From Sabethes cyaneus (lineage: Eukaryota; Arthropoda; Insecta; Diptera; Culicidae), in the NCBI RefSeq assembly GCF_943734655.1, contig NC_071353.1, forward strand, positions 79,994,909-80,058,908: a stretch of 64,000 bases of DNA. The letters run 5' to 3'. The position numbers and the translations under genes are program-made. Position 1 is the stretch's first letter. Every line of letters begins with the position of its first letter. Below the pieces are notes generated by a model. That model had not been told where the DNA came from. It searched no databases and saw only the letters and a list, made by a program, of their open reading frames with translations. Positions 10,894-24,062 of the stretch are shown in pieces.

Positions 10894-12126
10894 CGACCAG
10901 TTAGATAACCCGAAAAAAAGAAAAAAAAAAAGAAAAAAAACCTCTTTATGGAATAATACTTAGTTCCTTTCAGTAAATTTAAAATAGTCGGTTATACTAG
11001 TTAACTTTTGATTTTTCGAAATCAACGCCAACGTTTTGGTAATGTTCGTGTTTATTTTTCGTCCCTGCTGTTCCTTCTTTAGCATTTAAAATTCAATCTA
11101 AGTTTGCGCTTTTCTAGTATGTTATCAAAAATCCTGAGAAAAGTATGTGCCCGTATTGAACTGTTGCTACAACTGTCCGGTACAAGAGTTTAATTAAATC
11201 CCAGTTATGATGAGACTCTGTAAGAAACTGTGAAAAGGCGTTAAGAAATCGAAAAAGGAGAATTAAAGATAGAAGGAAACCACACGTGTGTGAATGAACG
11301 CTTTGGATAACCAAAAAATTTAAACTCTCAGAAAAGTTAAGGCAAAAATTGCATGTGTTGCATGGGAGCTAATATTCGCTTAACTTTTCTGAACAATTAA
11401 CTTTTCAGAGAGTTAACTTTTCCAAGAGTCCACTGTATTTTTTTCTTATTAGATAATTCATTTATCTGTTAGTGTCAAAAATTTCACTGCAGTGATTTTT
11501 TTTTTTCTTCAGGAGTTTTCCACCACCGTGAGAAATATTTTTTCCAACTGGTATTTTTGTCAAGTGGCTAAGAATTTTTTGCCGTTTCATAAAACAAATT
11601 GTTCAAAAGTTATAAACTTTTGAAGCAAGTGATGTCCGAGAAAACTGTAAAATTTGATTGGAAGTTTCCTGAGAAAATAAAAAATCGCGAATTTGAATTA
11701 ATTTTCAAATTCAAAGATTCAGAACATAAACTGGCGATTGACAGGCAATTATTTAATTAAAAGCTGACTTTCATGTCTTAAAGTGTACCATTCCAAGATT
11801 GGTAAGCTACCAAGCATCAGTTAATGGTGTCGCATTTCCATTTTTTTTAAATTATCCGTTTCAGGCCGGTTAGCGTTTAGTAGTTACGGAAGGTTCCACA
11901 CATTCAAAGCTTTGCCTTTGACATTTACCTATTTTTTAAAAATTGGTCAATTTTGCATCCGGACAATTTCGGACTTCCGGACCGGAATCGGACCGGAACC
12001 GGAACAAAGCTAAATCGGACCGGAACGAAATCGGACCTAAAAAATTCATTCCGATTTTTTACCGGACCGGACCGGACCGGAACCCGGACTTCAATTTTCG
12101 TTCCGATGTCGAACACTAATAGAGGT

Positions 12127-13534
12127 ATACTATTTTCAGCAAAGTTGTGTATTTTAAATATTTGTACTATTTTGTAGTACATGAAAAAGTCATACAACAA
12201 TTACAAAAAGAGCTAAAATAGAAAAACTGATTTTACAAATTCATATACAATAAATAAGATATTTCTATCTTCGCTCCAGAGATTTTTTTTTTGGGTACGT
12301 TCTCCACTGCGACCAGTTCTTTGATCTATTGTGGTGGGCCCCTATTTACTGTAGCCACGTCACGGTGTCCTATCACCATTAGTATGAGTGATTTCCACTT
12401 GTTGACTAATGGCATTGTCCCAATAAGGTATTGAATAACGAATAAAGTTTATTGCCTTATTGGGCGAACTTGTCCACACAACAGAGGGTGGTATTAAACC
12501 TTCATCAAAGAATTTACTCCTCCTATGATAAAGTGCCACGCAGTTACAAAGCAGATGTTCCGCATTCTCGCTATCTAGGTTACAAAAGCGACAAGAGTCA
12601 TCTTCCAGTTTGCCTAGCTCCAGAGATAGAAGGTTACTGTCTTTAGCAAAATTTCTTGTAATAATATGTTCTATAACTTTATAGAACACATCAATGTGTT
12701 ATATTGACACTGAAGAAAAACAATTTTTTTATTTCACTTTTAGGGGGATTAATCAAAATTTAAATTCCACCAGACGATAGAGCTTTCAATTTCAAGAAAC
12801 TCTTACAAAGGTTCGATAAACCTAAAACCAAGTTTTCCCAGTCAAAACTCTAGTGCACACGTTTTCTATAGTTTGGGGCTATTTTGCGCACGAGTAACTG
12901 TGTTGCAAAAGTTGGCGCGAGTGTTCGAGGGTTAATATCTTTTAACCGGTAAAACCCATTCTTATGCAATTTTGCATATATATTCTTAGTGTCAAAACCT
13001 CTCGTTTGATATTAAAATAATTGAAATTAGGTAAATTATCTTGGTTAAAATCATTATAAATTATTGTTAATTTTGGTGTGGTGTACACGGTTGCTCATAA
13101 CTTTCAAATTAAACGTCCAATCAAAAAACCATTCAATAGTGATCTATTAGGATATATTATCTTCCAAATGAGACTAATAGCGCATAAATCGGTTTGGCCA
13201 TCTCTAAGAAACAGGCGATAATTATTACCTTGTTAAAACAGGTTTTTTAAGCATAACTTTTAAACTACTTGTTTGTTTTCAATTAAAAATTGCTGAACAA
13301 TTTAGCTTTAATAAGGGCTTTCATTTGATACTAAGATCGTTGAAATCGGTCATGTAGTTCCGAAGAAACCCGTGTCACGTATTTTTCACATTTTTGCTTA
13401 TAACTTTTAAACGAAACGTCGTATCACGAAACAACTCAATAGTGATCTACTAGACAATAACACCTTCCAAACAAAAGTAATAGCGAACCATTCGGTTCAG
13501 CCATCTCTGAGAAACAGGCGATAGAAAAAATCAT

Positions 13535-13566
<32 letters not shown>

Positions 13567-13690
13567 GACATTGCTCAAATCGTCGAACCCTATCGATTGG
13601 TATATGTGACTTGGCCCTCCGGGCCTCGGATCAATTTCATGTTTTTCGACCAATTTTTAAACCTTTGTTATAGTATAACAAAGATAAAAA
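12127..13690 (+). repeat. HF1 repeat, copy B, right part
   Basis: It resumes after the hAT target duplication and continues to the terminal hairpin near 13660-13690 (TTTGTTATAGTATAACAAAG). It includes a short CA microsatellite (13542-13566). It aligns with copy C at 21300-22652 plus 29578-29710. The LINE fragment at 12284-12616 interrupts it. Confidence 0.9.
12284..12616 (-). pseudogene. 5'-truncated LINE fragment, ORF2 C-terminus
   Basis: The insertion is bounded by the 11-bp target duplication GCTCCAGAGAT (12273-12283 and 12617-12627). HF1 copy C has a single GCTGCAGAGAT at this point. On the minus strand it runs from the KLEDDSCRFC segment to a poly-A tail (T run at about 12284-12291). 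The peptide CRFCNLDSENAEHLLCNC is the C-x2-C-x8-H-x4-C zinc motif found at the C-terminus of ORF2 in I- and R1-related LINEs. A target duplication plus 5' truncation and poly-A shows that it arrived by target-primed reverse transcription. It is non-functional. Confidence 0.85.
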
Positions 13691-14825
13691 TCGACTGATT
13701 TTTTTTTATTCTACTCGAGTCCTCTGATTACCTTTCGTGTGTTGTAGTTGGGCGCCATGTGTAACTGGTACCTTGGTGTGTCTCTACTGCGTGTACCGGG
13801 AAAGCTCAGTAGCAAGAGACCCTGTGACTATGGTCCCAGGATCGGCTTACTACTGGGTAATCAGAGGGGCTTCGCGGACAAGCGTGCGGTCGACTTTCAC
13901 CTTGCTGTGTGAGTGGAGGGGGTTATTGTGATAACTTGTGGTTTGGATGATTTGAAAAGAATGGAATTATGAAAACTATTGCTTTATTTTTGGAACTATT
14001 ATGGGTGTGTATGTGTGTGTGGGTGTGGGTGATCGGTACGTACCGCTGCCTCTGCTTCTGCTGTTCGATGGTTTTCCGCTGTTTCGTTCACTAACTTACT
14101 GCTCGGGGAGGGGTTATCCGCGGCGCGCTACTCGCTGCTGCCTTCGCAGATACTGTTGACGACGCCGCTTGGCTTAAGGCGATGCTGACCGGTGCTAGTC
14201 CGTTCGTTCTGGTTTTCCCTCTTTGACGAAGATCGACAGGCCCAGGACGATACCGGAATGACCGTGCCGAGAGGGGAATGTCCTCCTTAATAATTATGGC
14301 CCAAGGCCAGAGGACTGCCGCTGGTCCTTTACGGGTTAGACGTAGCCAGCATCCAGGGCTCGCTAGGCCGATCGTGTGCTAACCTTCAATGGCAAACCGT
14401 CCCACGGTTGCACAAACAATTTATGGTGTATTAAAAGGTCCTGTGAGGGCGATATCAGGAGACAATTACTCCTTTTTATACAGACATTCTCGGACAAAGG
14501 CTCCGTTGTCCTTGCAGGATTAATTAATTACCTGAATAGATTCTATTATCTAGGCCACTCACTACACTTACTAGCACTTACTACTTTTCACGTTTAGCAC
14601 ACGACAACCAGATTATATCTGAGCGATGGTGGTTATGCTAACCACCAAGAAACCTTTTCGCGGTATTTTCCAGGGCATATGGCCGCGTATTTCGCGCAGT
14701 TTTAATGTGACATTTAGCCGTATAACAGTTTTCCTCCCGTCAGCTTTCCTGTTCTACTAGTCTGGTGGTGACTGTCGTTGCACCACCCACTTGCACCCAC
14801 TGTGTCACGTGTTTGATGTTTAGTG
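13691..14825 (-). mobile_element. LTR-retrotransposon fragment: probable LTR plus primer-binding site
   Basis: On the minus strand TGGCGCCCAAC (about 13745-13755) matches the tRNA-Lys-type primer-binding site of many gypsy-like elements. The sequence just before it ends ACA, as an LTR should. Within the candidate LTR an AATAAA signal occurs near 13978-13987 on the minus strand, about 220 bp before the LTR end. The leader then stops near 13700 at a T-rich junction with HF1 copy B. No coding sequence and no partner LTR are present, and the outer LTR edge is only estimated. The stretch 14826-15002 is AT-rich with nothing recognised. Confidence 0.45.
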
Positions 14826-15002
14826 TGTTGACAATTTTTAATTCAATGTTTATTTATTTATATTTATTACTAACCTATTTTAACAAATAACAATTTAAAA
14901 CATTTAACTAACCCTACTAACAATAACCCTAGAAACGTGAAAGTAAACAAACATCATGCACATATTAAAAAACACAGAAGATCCTGTAACGCTCGGTTAC
15001 AA

Positions 15003-15250
15003 GTTTAAAAATACTCTATGGTGACTGCCAAAACGCTGAAAAACAGTTACTTTTAAATACGCGGCAATAAAGTAGTTTTGGCTATAATTTTAATTTAATT
15101 TTAGTATATTTACGTTCAGAAATGATTAAAGATAAACATAAAAGCTAAATACAGCACAAAGACTTGATAATTGTATCCTAAAATTCTCATTTAAAAATAG
15201 GTCCATTCAAGATCAGAATTCGACTAGGTCCATTTCAAAATCATTTACCC
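15003..15250 (+). repeat. End fragment of a TIR element (partner of 37411-41627)
   Basis: About 250 bp, nearly identical to 41381-41627, ending with AGGTCCATTCAAGATCAG and TCCATTTCAAAATCATTTAC. In the larger copy this end pairs with an inverted end at 37411. Here only the right end remains. Confidence 0.85.
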
Positions 15251-15289
15251 TACTATTTTTTCTAGCAGCATGGAGCCGGGATGGTTCTT

Positions 15290-15870
15290 ACCAAAAAATC
15301 CTCTCCTCTATACTCGGTCCTGGGCTACTCGTCGTCAATTCGTTGAGTGTCTCGACGTACGCAAGTCGGCTTTAGCCTGGTCGAACCATCTAGCACGGTG
15401 AACCCCTCTGTTCCTGGTTTGTCGGTGGGGTTCTTGAAGAGAACGGATTTTACTGCACAGTCGTCTGGAATCGTTGCGATGTGGTCGGCCTACCGTAGTC
15501 ACCCATCTTTCACCAGATGTACGATGGGAATCTCTCCAAGTAATGCCAACAGCTTATGGTTCATATGAGTTTGTACTTCGCCCAAAATAGTTCGCTACAC
15601 CTTTCGTTCAACTACGTGCACGAATTGCTTCCGTAAGCAAAGTTACTGTCTCAAGTTTGTAGAGAACTACCGGTCTGAATAGCGTTATGTACTTCGTCAG
15701 CTTTATGCGCTGATGTATGCTCCTTAATCGAAGCGTCTTGCGGAGTATATATGAAATATATGAACTCATCAACCACTTCCAGTTCATCGTTGTCTGTAGT
15801 TACTGTCCGTGGGAAGCGAAACAGATACAGAAACAGTTGTATTTTCTAATTTGGCAATGAATTCAGCAGA
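15290..15870 (-). pseudogene. LINE ORF2 3' portion, heavily decayed
   Basis: On the minus strand, frames across this region give peptides typical of the end of an RTE/CR1-like reverse transcriptase protein. These are DELEVVDEFIYF, then, after a shift, LTKYITLFRPVVLYKLET, and finally WFDQAKADLRT and VAQDRV near the C-terminus. Order and spacing fit the thumb/post-RT region of these LINEs. Several shifts and stops separate the pieces, so this is an old pseudogene. The family assignment is by motif memory and is tentative. Confidence 0.6.
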
Positions 15871-16560
15871 ATAATTACGATCTTGCCTACTGATGTCCAT
15901 ATCAGTGGGCAGCTTGCTTTTGGGTATTCTATTACTCCTAATCGTATATTCCTCTCGAGTGGAAATATAAAATCAATGGTAATGTCGTATAATAATTATC
16001 GAAAAATATGATTTTTAAAATCCGGTAAAATTTTAGAAAGGCGAGCAACAACATTAGTAACTGCTTCCAAGTCAGGATTGTCTGGATATACCACGTTATC
16101 CCCTACACCATAATATGCTTTGAAACAGCGTTACAACAGTTACAACAATTGAAAAACCATTAAAGTCTGATAGAATATGAAACTTAAATCCCCATTTATG
16201 TGATTTGTTTGATAAATTGGGTTTTTCATTTTTGTTGTACATATTTGTTCATTAATACAAACTTATTGGGCGGTATAGATTAAAACTTGCGGTTAAAATG
16301 GTCATCGAAACATCGAAAATGTTTTGTGATGTAACTATAAATCGCCATATTGCAGCTCGTCAAAAAGGCGCACTGAAAATTAGCTGATAAGTCCTATAAA
16401 TTCTCCTTCCATATTAATGCCACTGCATGTTTGCGTATTTTTCATGGCATATAAAAGAAGCTAACAAGTCCTACAACAATAGCTTTTAGCTTAAACTCGA
16501 AAACAATCAATAAATAAAACGGAAACAACACGTTGTCAAATTACCAAAAAAAGTTGAAGT
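15871..16560. other. AT-rich stretch, nothing recognised
   Basis: No long open frame, no terminal repeats and no similarity to other parts of the window were seen. Confidence 0.5.
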
Positions 16561-17227
16561 TAATGCCCAACCCCGCCAATTGGCGGGATCAGTTCCTTGA
16601 TAAAAGTCGACCAGTTCCCAAATTTTGACGTAGGACTACGTCTTTGTTTACTATACTGGGACTGGGTAGCACTTTGTGAAAACGAAAATAGAAGTGTAAC
16701 GTTTGAATGAAAGATTTCAAATGCCAATAACCACTAAACTACTGAACGAAACTGAACAATTTATATGTCGTTGGATAGATAAAATGACAAGCAATTTTAT
16801 GGGGGGTTTGAGACCAATTTTAAGGAGGACATATGAGGGGGGGCTCCCATAAAAATGAAAGACAAATTTCCTCAAAACTCGAGATCTAATCAAGTAAATG
16901 GAATCAAATTTTGCATGTGGAGGTTTCAGAAGGCAAGATCTTTTTCTATGGTAATTTGAGACCCCTCCCCTCTTTAAGAGGGGGGCTCCCATACAAATAA
17001 TGCACCAATTTCCTTATAACTCGAGAACTAATCAAGCAAAAGGAACCAAATTTGGCATGTGGGGGTTATTGGAGGCATGAATTTGTTTTATGATGGTTTG
17101 AGGATAAGGACTCTCATATAAATAAAACAGACATTTTTGCGTATGAGCCATATTTTCTGCTATGTAACAAGTGGTAAACTGTGAAAGTAAACTAGAAAAA
17201 TCTTCTCGGAGCAAGCGAGAGTGAATC

Positions 17228-17316
17228 GACGCCGTTAACTTACGTGCCTGTTGCCTTTCATGTCAAAAGAGAAGGACATTCGCCCGGCACGTCATATTTG
17301 CGATGAACGTGCTTTG
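17228..17316 (+). pseudogene. Histone H3 C-terminal fragment inside a TIR element
   Basis: The frame across 17259-17313 encodes MSKEKDIRPARHICDERA, which lines up with the end of histone H3 (MPKDIQLARRIRGERA) with the same spacing at K-D-I, A-R-x-I and E-R-A. In copy 2 (38930-38946) the nearby bases read AIHVKR, matching H3 AIHAKR immediately upstream, so the two copies together cover about the last 25 residues. The natural stop codon after the final Ala has changed to TTG. A histone-type stem-loop begins 25 bases past that point (17341), the normal distance in histone mRNA. The rest of H3 is absent. It is a captured, decayed piece and not a working histone. Confidence 0.8.
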
Positions 17317-17340
17317 GCTTTAATATTATTCGTAACCAAT

Positions 17341-17356
17341 GGCCCTTTTAAAGGCC
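17341..17356 (+). promoter_or_regulatory. Histone mRNA 3' stem-loop remnant
   Basis: GGCCCTTTTAAAGGCC, preceded by CCAAT and followed by ACAA, fits the metazoan histone stem-loop layout: six-base arms starting GG and ending CC, a four-base T-rich loop, a CCAAA-like 5' flank and an ACAA-like 3' flank. One arm pair is C-A mismatched, consistent with a single G-to-A change. In histone mRNA this element binds SLBP and directs cleavage without a poly-A tail. The stem-loop and its flanks are unchanged in copy 2 at 39005-39020. Confidence 0.75.
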
Positions 17357-18049
17357 ACAAGCGAGTTAAAGTTGGGTTATTGAAACATGTCAATCTACGC
17401 ATAATCATATTTAATACAATAATCTGTGGGCTGGCCATTCATTACTATTTCAACCTTTGTGATGCACGCAAGTGATTTTTAAAGCAATCTCTATGTCTCA
17501 ATGGTCCCCGTCCACATATTAAAGCAACCATTGCATTCAACGAAGAATTGAGTCTGAATATTTTGCTCCTTAAACAATGGCACTCACAGATTCTTATAAA
17601 CATACTTATGCCAGAAATGCAGATTACATTACTCTTTGATCTAATGATCTGATATAGTCCTACATCACCCTTTCATACAACCCTTAGGGCTGTATACCTT
17701 GTAGTTTTTATAGCAATTTCTCTTTTTTACCTTGAAGTACAACTTATCACCTACTCGCCAATAATTTTTTTGTTCATTTATTCCCAGAAATAAGCAATTT
17801 ACAGCAATTTGATTTTTACTCTGCTGAGCAAAATAATTTTTTTCTCAGTTTTCTGGAATTTTTCAAGTTTTGCACTAAATATCTGTTTCAAATTAACGTA
17901 ATAAAACAAACAAACCACTCGAATAGTTAGATTAAACTATAATGAGAAGGTATCGGTGGATATATCAACATAAATCGAATAAGCATAGTAAATTTATTAC
18001 GATTTTCCTGAAGCCCGCCAGTTGGCAGGGTTGGGAACTAGAGGGTTAA

Positions 18050-18988
18050 AGACAATTGCTTGACTGTGAATGAACAGAAATCTACGTACAATAAAAACAG
18101 TGTGGATTTTCTTGGATTAACACTGGATGGTGAAGGAATACTTCCTATGCGGAAAAAACATCGAATTATTGCGTGCGCATCGAAAAGTTTGAATAGTGTT
18201 GAGAGCCGTTACCCTCAACTACATCGAGAAGCATTAGCGATTGTATGGGCCATGGAAAGATTTTCCTATTATCTTCTAGGTAGAAAGTTTATATTGCGGT
18301 CGGACAGCGAAGCCCTGATGTTTATGATAAAAAACAAAGAGCGTAAGGACGTCGGTAAAAGGATAATGTCTCGTGCGGAAAGTTGGTTTTTAAGAATGGA
18401 CCATTTTAATTATGATTTTGAACACGTTGCTGGTACTGAAAATATTGCCGATGCAGCGTCTAGGATCTGTAAGAAAAAAGACGATCCCCAATTTGGATTC
18501 GAGAAAGAACCTCATGAGCTGTGCTTTGTTGGGGCTAACGCGGATAAGATCAATCATCTGCTTTTAGCATTAACTACTCTGCATGTTAAGGAGGAATTAC
18601 TGAAGGATAACGAGCTGCAGACAGTTATACAGTGGCTTGACAGAAAAGAGAAATGGCCACCGCAAATATTAAAATACCAGGCGTTTCAGCGGGACTTGTA
18701 CGTTCAAGGTGACCTTCTAATGAAACAAGAGAAGATGGTACTTCCTTCTGCACTTCAAAAACGAGCATTAAGTTTGGCACACCGCAGTCATCCAGGAATG
18801 TCGACAATGTAGAATTTCTTGAGACAGGGGTTGTGGTGGCCTAACATGGATAGAGAGGTAGTACAATTTGTTAAAAGTTGCCCTGAATGTCAGTTGGTCA
18901 CAACCAGCAGCAATCCACAACCTATTACGATGACAGACTTACCAAAAAACCCGTGGGATTACGTCTCAATGGATTTTTCAATAAAATA
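18050..18988 (+). pseudogene. pol: Ty3/gypsy pol fragment: RNase H and integrase zinc region
   Basis: The frame 18060-18812 starts within the RT thumb (VDFLGLTLDGEGILP), jumps directly to RNase H (IIACASKSLNSVESRYPQL, EALAIVWAMERFSYYLLGR, FILRSDSEALMFM) and continues through FEHVAGTENIADAASR to the H-x3-H of the integrase zinc domain (LAHRSHPGMS). After a TAG at 18810-18812 the same frame continues with GLWWPNMDREVVQFVKSCPECQ. The missing stretch between the RT thumb and RNase H, and the stop, show internal deletion and decay. The frame starts right after the TTAA at 18048, so the 5' part is lost. Confidence 0.9.
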
Positions 18989-19032
18989 AAATTACGGCTA
19001 TAGCAAAACTTGGGAAACTGAATTGAAAAGAG

Positions 19033-19800
19033 GCTCTAGCAGATTATGTTGCTGCGTATAACTCTTGGCCCCACCATATTACTAAAATTCCGCCTGCTGA
19101 ACTAATGTTCGGAAGAGCGGTTCGAAACTAGCTGCCAAATTTGAAAACGGATTCGGTACAACTGAATGATGAAGATCTTCGTGATCGCGATCAAGCAGCT
19201 AAATATGCACGTAACACCAGGGAAGATGTCAAGCGACATGCCAAAGATGCAGACATTAAAGTTGGTGATACGGTGCTGGTGATGCAGCAAAAACGGGATA
19301 AGACTGATACGATATATAAAAATTCGTTGCACAAAGTGGTGCAAATAAAAGGGGTTGGAAGAGTTACGATAATGGACATGGCGACTAATAGAGCGTACGA
19401 TCGCAACGTTAAATTTTTAAAGAAATACATAGAGCGGACTGACGAAAACTTGAATAGTTCGGGTAAATTTTTTTTGTATTATTTATTTTGGTCAGGCTGA
19501 TAATTATAATTATTTTGCTTATAAAGAGTCGGAAGTTGTTTTATTATTGTTTTATTATAGTTATTTCATTTACTTACATGTTTTATTTTCCATTTTGTTG
19601 TGACAGAGGAGAAACGGTCAGATATGACACATCGAGAGGAACTGGATAAACAAAAATCTGCAGTGAGAGATAGTTCTGACACATTGCCACAAATGAACCG
19701 GGATTCACCTCTCTCCAAAAGGCAGACTTCTACAGAAATAAAGCGTCCGCGAAGATATCTTTACAACCATGATTATGAGGTTAAGCTTGTTACCTTTTAA
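19033..19800 (+). pseudogene. pol: Ty3/gypsy integrase C-terminal region
   Basis: YNSWPHHITKIPPAELMFGR near 19055-19115 is the end of the integrase core. A stop near 19131 is followed by the open frame 19141-19500 with a basic helical region (RDRDQAAKYARNTRED) and KVGDTVLVMQQ, the usual C-terminal beta-barrel motif. A further short frame (19600-19800), rich in charged residues, ends SKRQTSTEIKRPRRYLYNHD, typical of pol C-termini. The catalytic core between 18988 and 19033 is deleted, so the integrase is inactive. Confidence 0.85.
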
Positions 19801-19830
19801 ATTGGTAACTTGTCCAGAGCTGCTCAGTGG

Positions 19831-20572
19831 CGGGGAGGTGAGAAAGGATAGACAGTGAAGGTGCGGGTGGCAACCCCGGCTAAATTGCAACTCACCACGG
19901 ACTCACGGTACGCTAATAGAGAACAACTGAAAGACAGAAGACTAAGACTCAGACAGAATTATTACGGGTCAGTCCACGCAGTTTGCGCAAAATCTCTATG
20001 CAGAGGTGAATTTTATAACACAGTTATCAAACTAACGGACTAAGAACTCCTTTCGAGTTAATTGAACGAAATCGCGAAATGGTGCAAAAGGGGCTGTCGC
20101 TGCTTTGAGGAACAAGATCTGAACTACAATTCTTAACTTTTATTCCCCCCTTTTACAATTTGTGGTTCTTGGCTGTTTCGTCTTACTTGCTACTATTTAT
20201 CTTAATCTAAGGTTTACTTGTCGTGCTGGTGTTGGGCTATCTTTGAACAGGACGTTTCACGGCTGCGAAGCGAGGTGTCTCAGCAAATGCCGGTCCCTGG
20301 TCGACCTACGCTCGCCGGCGTAGCAATGATTATAGATTAGTTTTCAGCAAATGCTGGCTTCTAACCAGCTTACCACCGCCTACGCTGGCCTTGCGTAGCA
20401 ATGACTTCGACGACCTTTGTCACCACAGCCGCAACAACAATTGGCGTATTGTTGGCCAAGATAAGAGTTGCCCGGGACAAAAGCGGCCCGATGGCAAGGG
20501 CTGTTGAATTATGAGTTTGCACCAAAAGCTGCCCTCAAACGTCGCCTTCGGGTGGATAACTAGAACCAAGAT
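19831..20572 (+). other. Possible 3' LTR with internal duplication
   Basis: A purine-rich tract (GGCGGGGAGGTGAGAAAGGA) at about 19832-19851 could be the polypurine tract of the preceding gypsy remnant. The next 720 bp, up to the HF1 start, would then be its 3' LTR. Within it a unit of about 65 bp is duplicated (about 20280-20340 and 20346-20405; each begins CAGCAAATGC and ends GCGTAGCAATGA). No 5' LTR is available for comparison. Confidence 0.4.
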
Positions 20573-23190
<2,618 letters not shown>

Positions 23191-24062
23191 CCGGTGAACG
23201 CCCTAACCCAGCGGTTATGGTGCCGATCAAAGCCAGTTTGGTTTTGTACGACCCTATATAGCCATTCAATGGGAGCGGGAACTCTCATCCCTACCTCCAC
23301 GCGGGGCCGGCTGGGACGCAACCGGGCCTAGGGTCGACCGAATACCAGTCTTTGGTTGCATCCTCGGTTGTGTGCTAACAGGGAGAGGGGGGCACATAGT
23401 GCCTACGGGTGGCGTAGTGCAGTGGTGTAAACACGCAAGCATAGCTCAAGTCCCATAAACTAGCTGCAGACGTCGTAGTGTCCTGTTAGAGCTCAGGACT
23501 TTAAACCTAAAAGCCAGGTCAGGAGTGCCGAGGGCACATTAGGATCGGTTCCAGGAAGATCCTAATTATGGTATACTGGAAAGGCAGGAAAACGATCGGA
23601 TTAGACGCTATAGGGCTGACGGCTGTGCTATTCTACTACCTTAGGTAAGGAAGGGTGACACCTTCCCGAAACGGCGAGTAGGCTAATGGTACAGCGGCCA
23701 TCCGTCCCACTAAAACCGTGGCTGGCCTTTAGGTACGTTCAAAGCTCGTCACTCACGTCCAAGTGCGGTGGTGTAGGCTCAGATGATATATTCCTGACTA
23801 ACGCTGATAGGATGCTGACGTCCCTATCCCCATGAAGGATAGGGGGGAGTGTCCCTAGCCATGGCCTCCCTGCTTGCATAGATCACCATGGGATCGTAAA
23901 GGCGACTACACAAGTACGAGCGGAGATAGCGGCCTAGAGTTGGGACCCAACAGCATGGAGACAGATCCACAAACACCACAACAAGTAGGAGAAAAAGGAG
24001 AGGAAGACCCGTTCGCCCGAAGTGCGAAATTATAGCGTTCGCCAACTCGAACCGAGGTTGCT

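Larger units (their letters stand above)
8499..11435. mobile_element. TA-flanked TIR element nested in the hAT element
   Basis: The left end reads AGTGGACTCTCGGAAAAGTT and the right end is its near complement, AACTTTTCCAAGAGTCCACT, with TA on both outer sides (8497-8498, 11436-11437). The inner flanks repeat GAAAAGTTAA motifs in both orientations (8540-8560 and 11320-11420). TIRs starting CAGTGGAC with TA duplications resemble pogo/Tigger-type mariner relatives. No transposase is recognisable. The interior 8560-11320 contains later insertions, including the repeat at 9955-10893. Confidence 0.6.
7650..12118. mobile_element. hAT-like DNA transposon (no transposase left), 4.5 kb
   Basis: The element begins TAGTGATCGACATCGGACCG and ends with the complementary CGTTCCGATGTCGAACACTA, giving imperfect terminal inverted repeats. 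It is flanked by the exact 8-bp duplication ATAGAGGT (7642-7649 and 12119-12126). HF1 copy C has this octamer once at the equivalent place (near 21295), so the empty site is visible. An 8-bp duplication and TAGTG-type ends are hallmarks of hAT elements. The subterminal 150 bp at each end are packed with GGACCGGAACCGG motifs, possible transposase-binding sites. No transposase frame survives, and the interior is filled by other repeats. Confidence 0.85.
16627..17668. mobile_element. TIR element carrying a histone H3 3' end, copy 1
   Basis: The left end holds the near-palindrome GACGTAGGACTACGTC (16627-16642) and the right end GATATAGTCCTACATCAC, its inverted equivalent. The element resembles 38311-39354 along its whole length, with indels. 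The left part contains the AAATGGAACCAAATTTGGCA units seen in the dispersed repeat. The right part contains the histone H3 remnant and stem-loop (17228-17356). No transposase is present, so it depends on proteins supplied elsewhere. Confidence 0.75.
16561..18045. mobile_element. TTAA-bounded TIR element hosting the H3-bearing element
   Basis: Near the left end CCCAACCCCGCCAATTGGCG follows a TTAA at about 16560. Near the right end the inverted equivalent (CGCCAGTTGGCAGGGTTGGG) is followed by AACTAGAGGG and TTAA at 18043-18048. Ends starting CCC with TTAA on the outside suggest a piggyBac-type MITE. The left tip lacks some bases relative to the right, so the boundary is imperfect. The palindrome CCCGCCAATTGGCGGG lies at the left end. 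Confidence 0.5.

Noticed and set aside
12360..12689. 109-codon minus-strand frame as a single gene
   Set aside because: Its first part is HF1 repeat sequence and only the rest is LINE; the frame crosses an insertion junction by chance.
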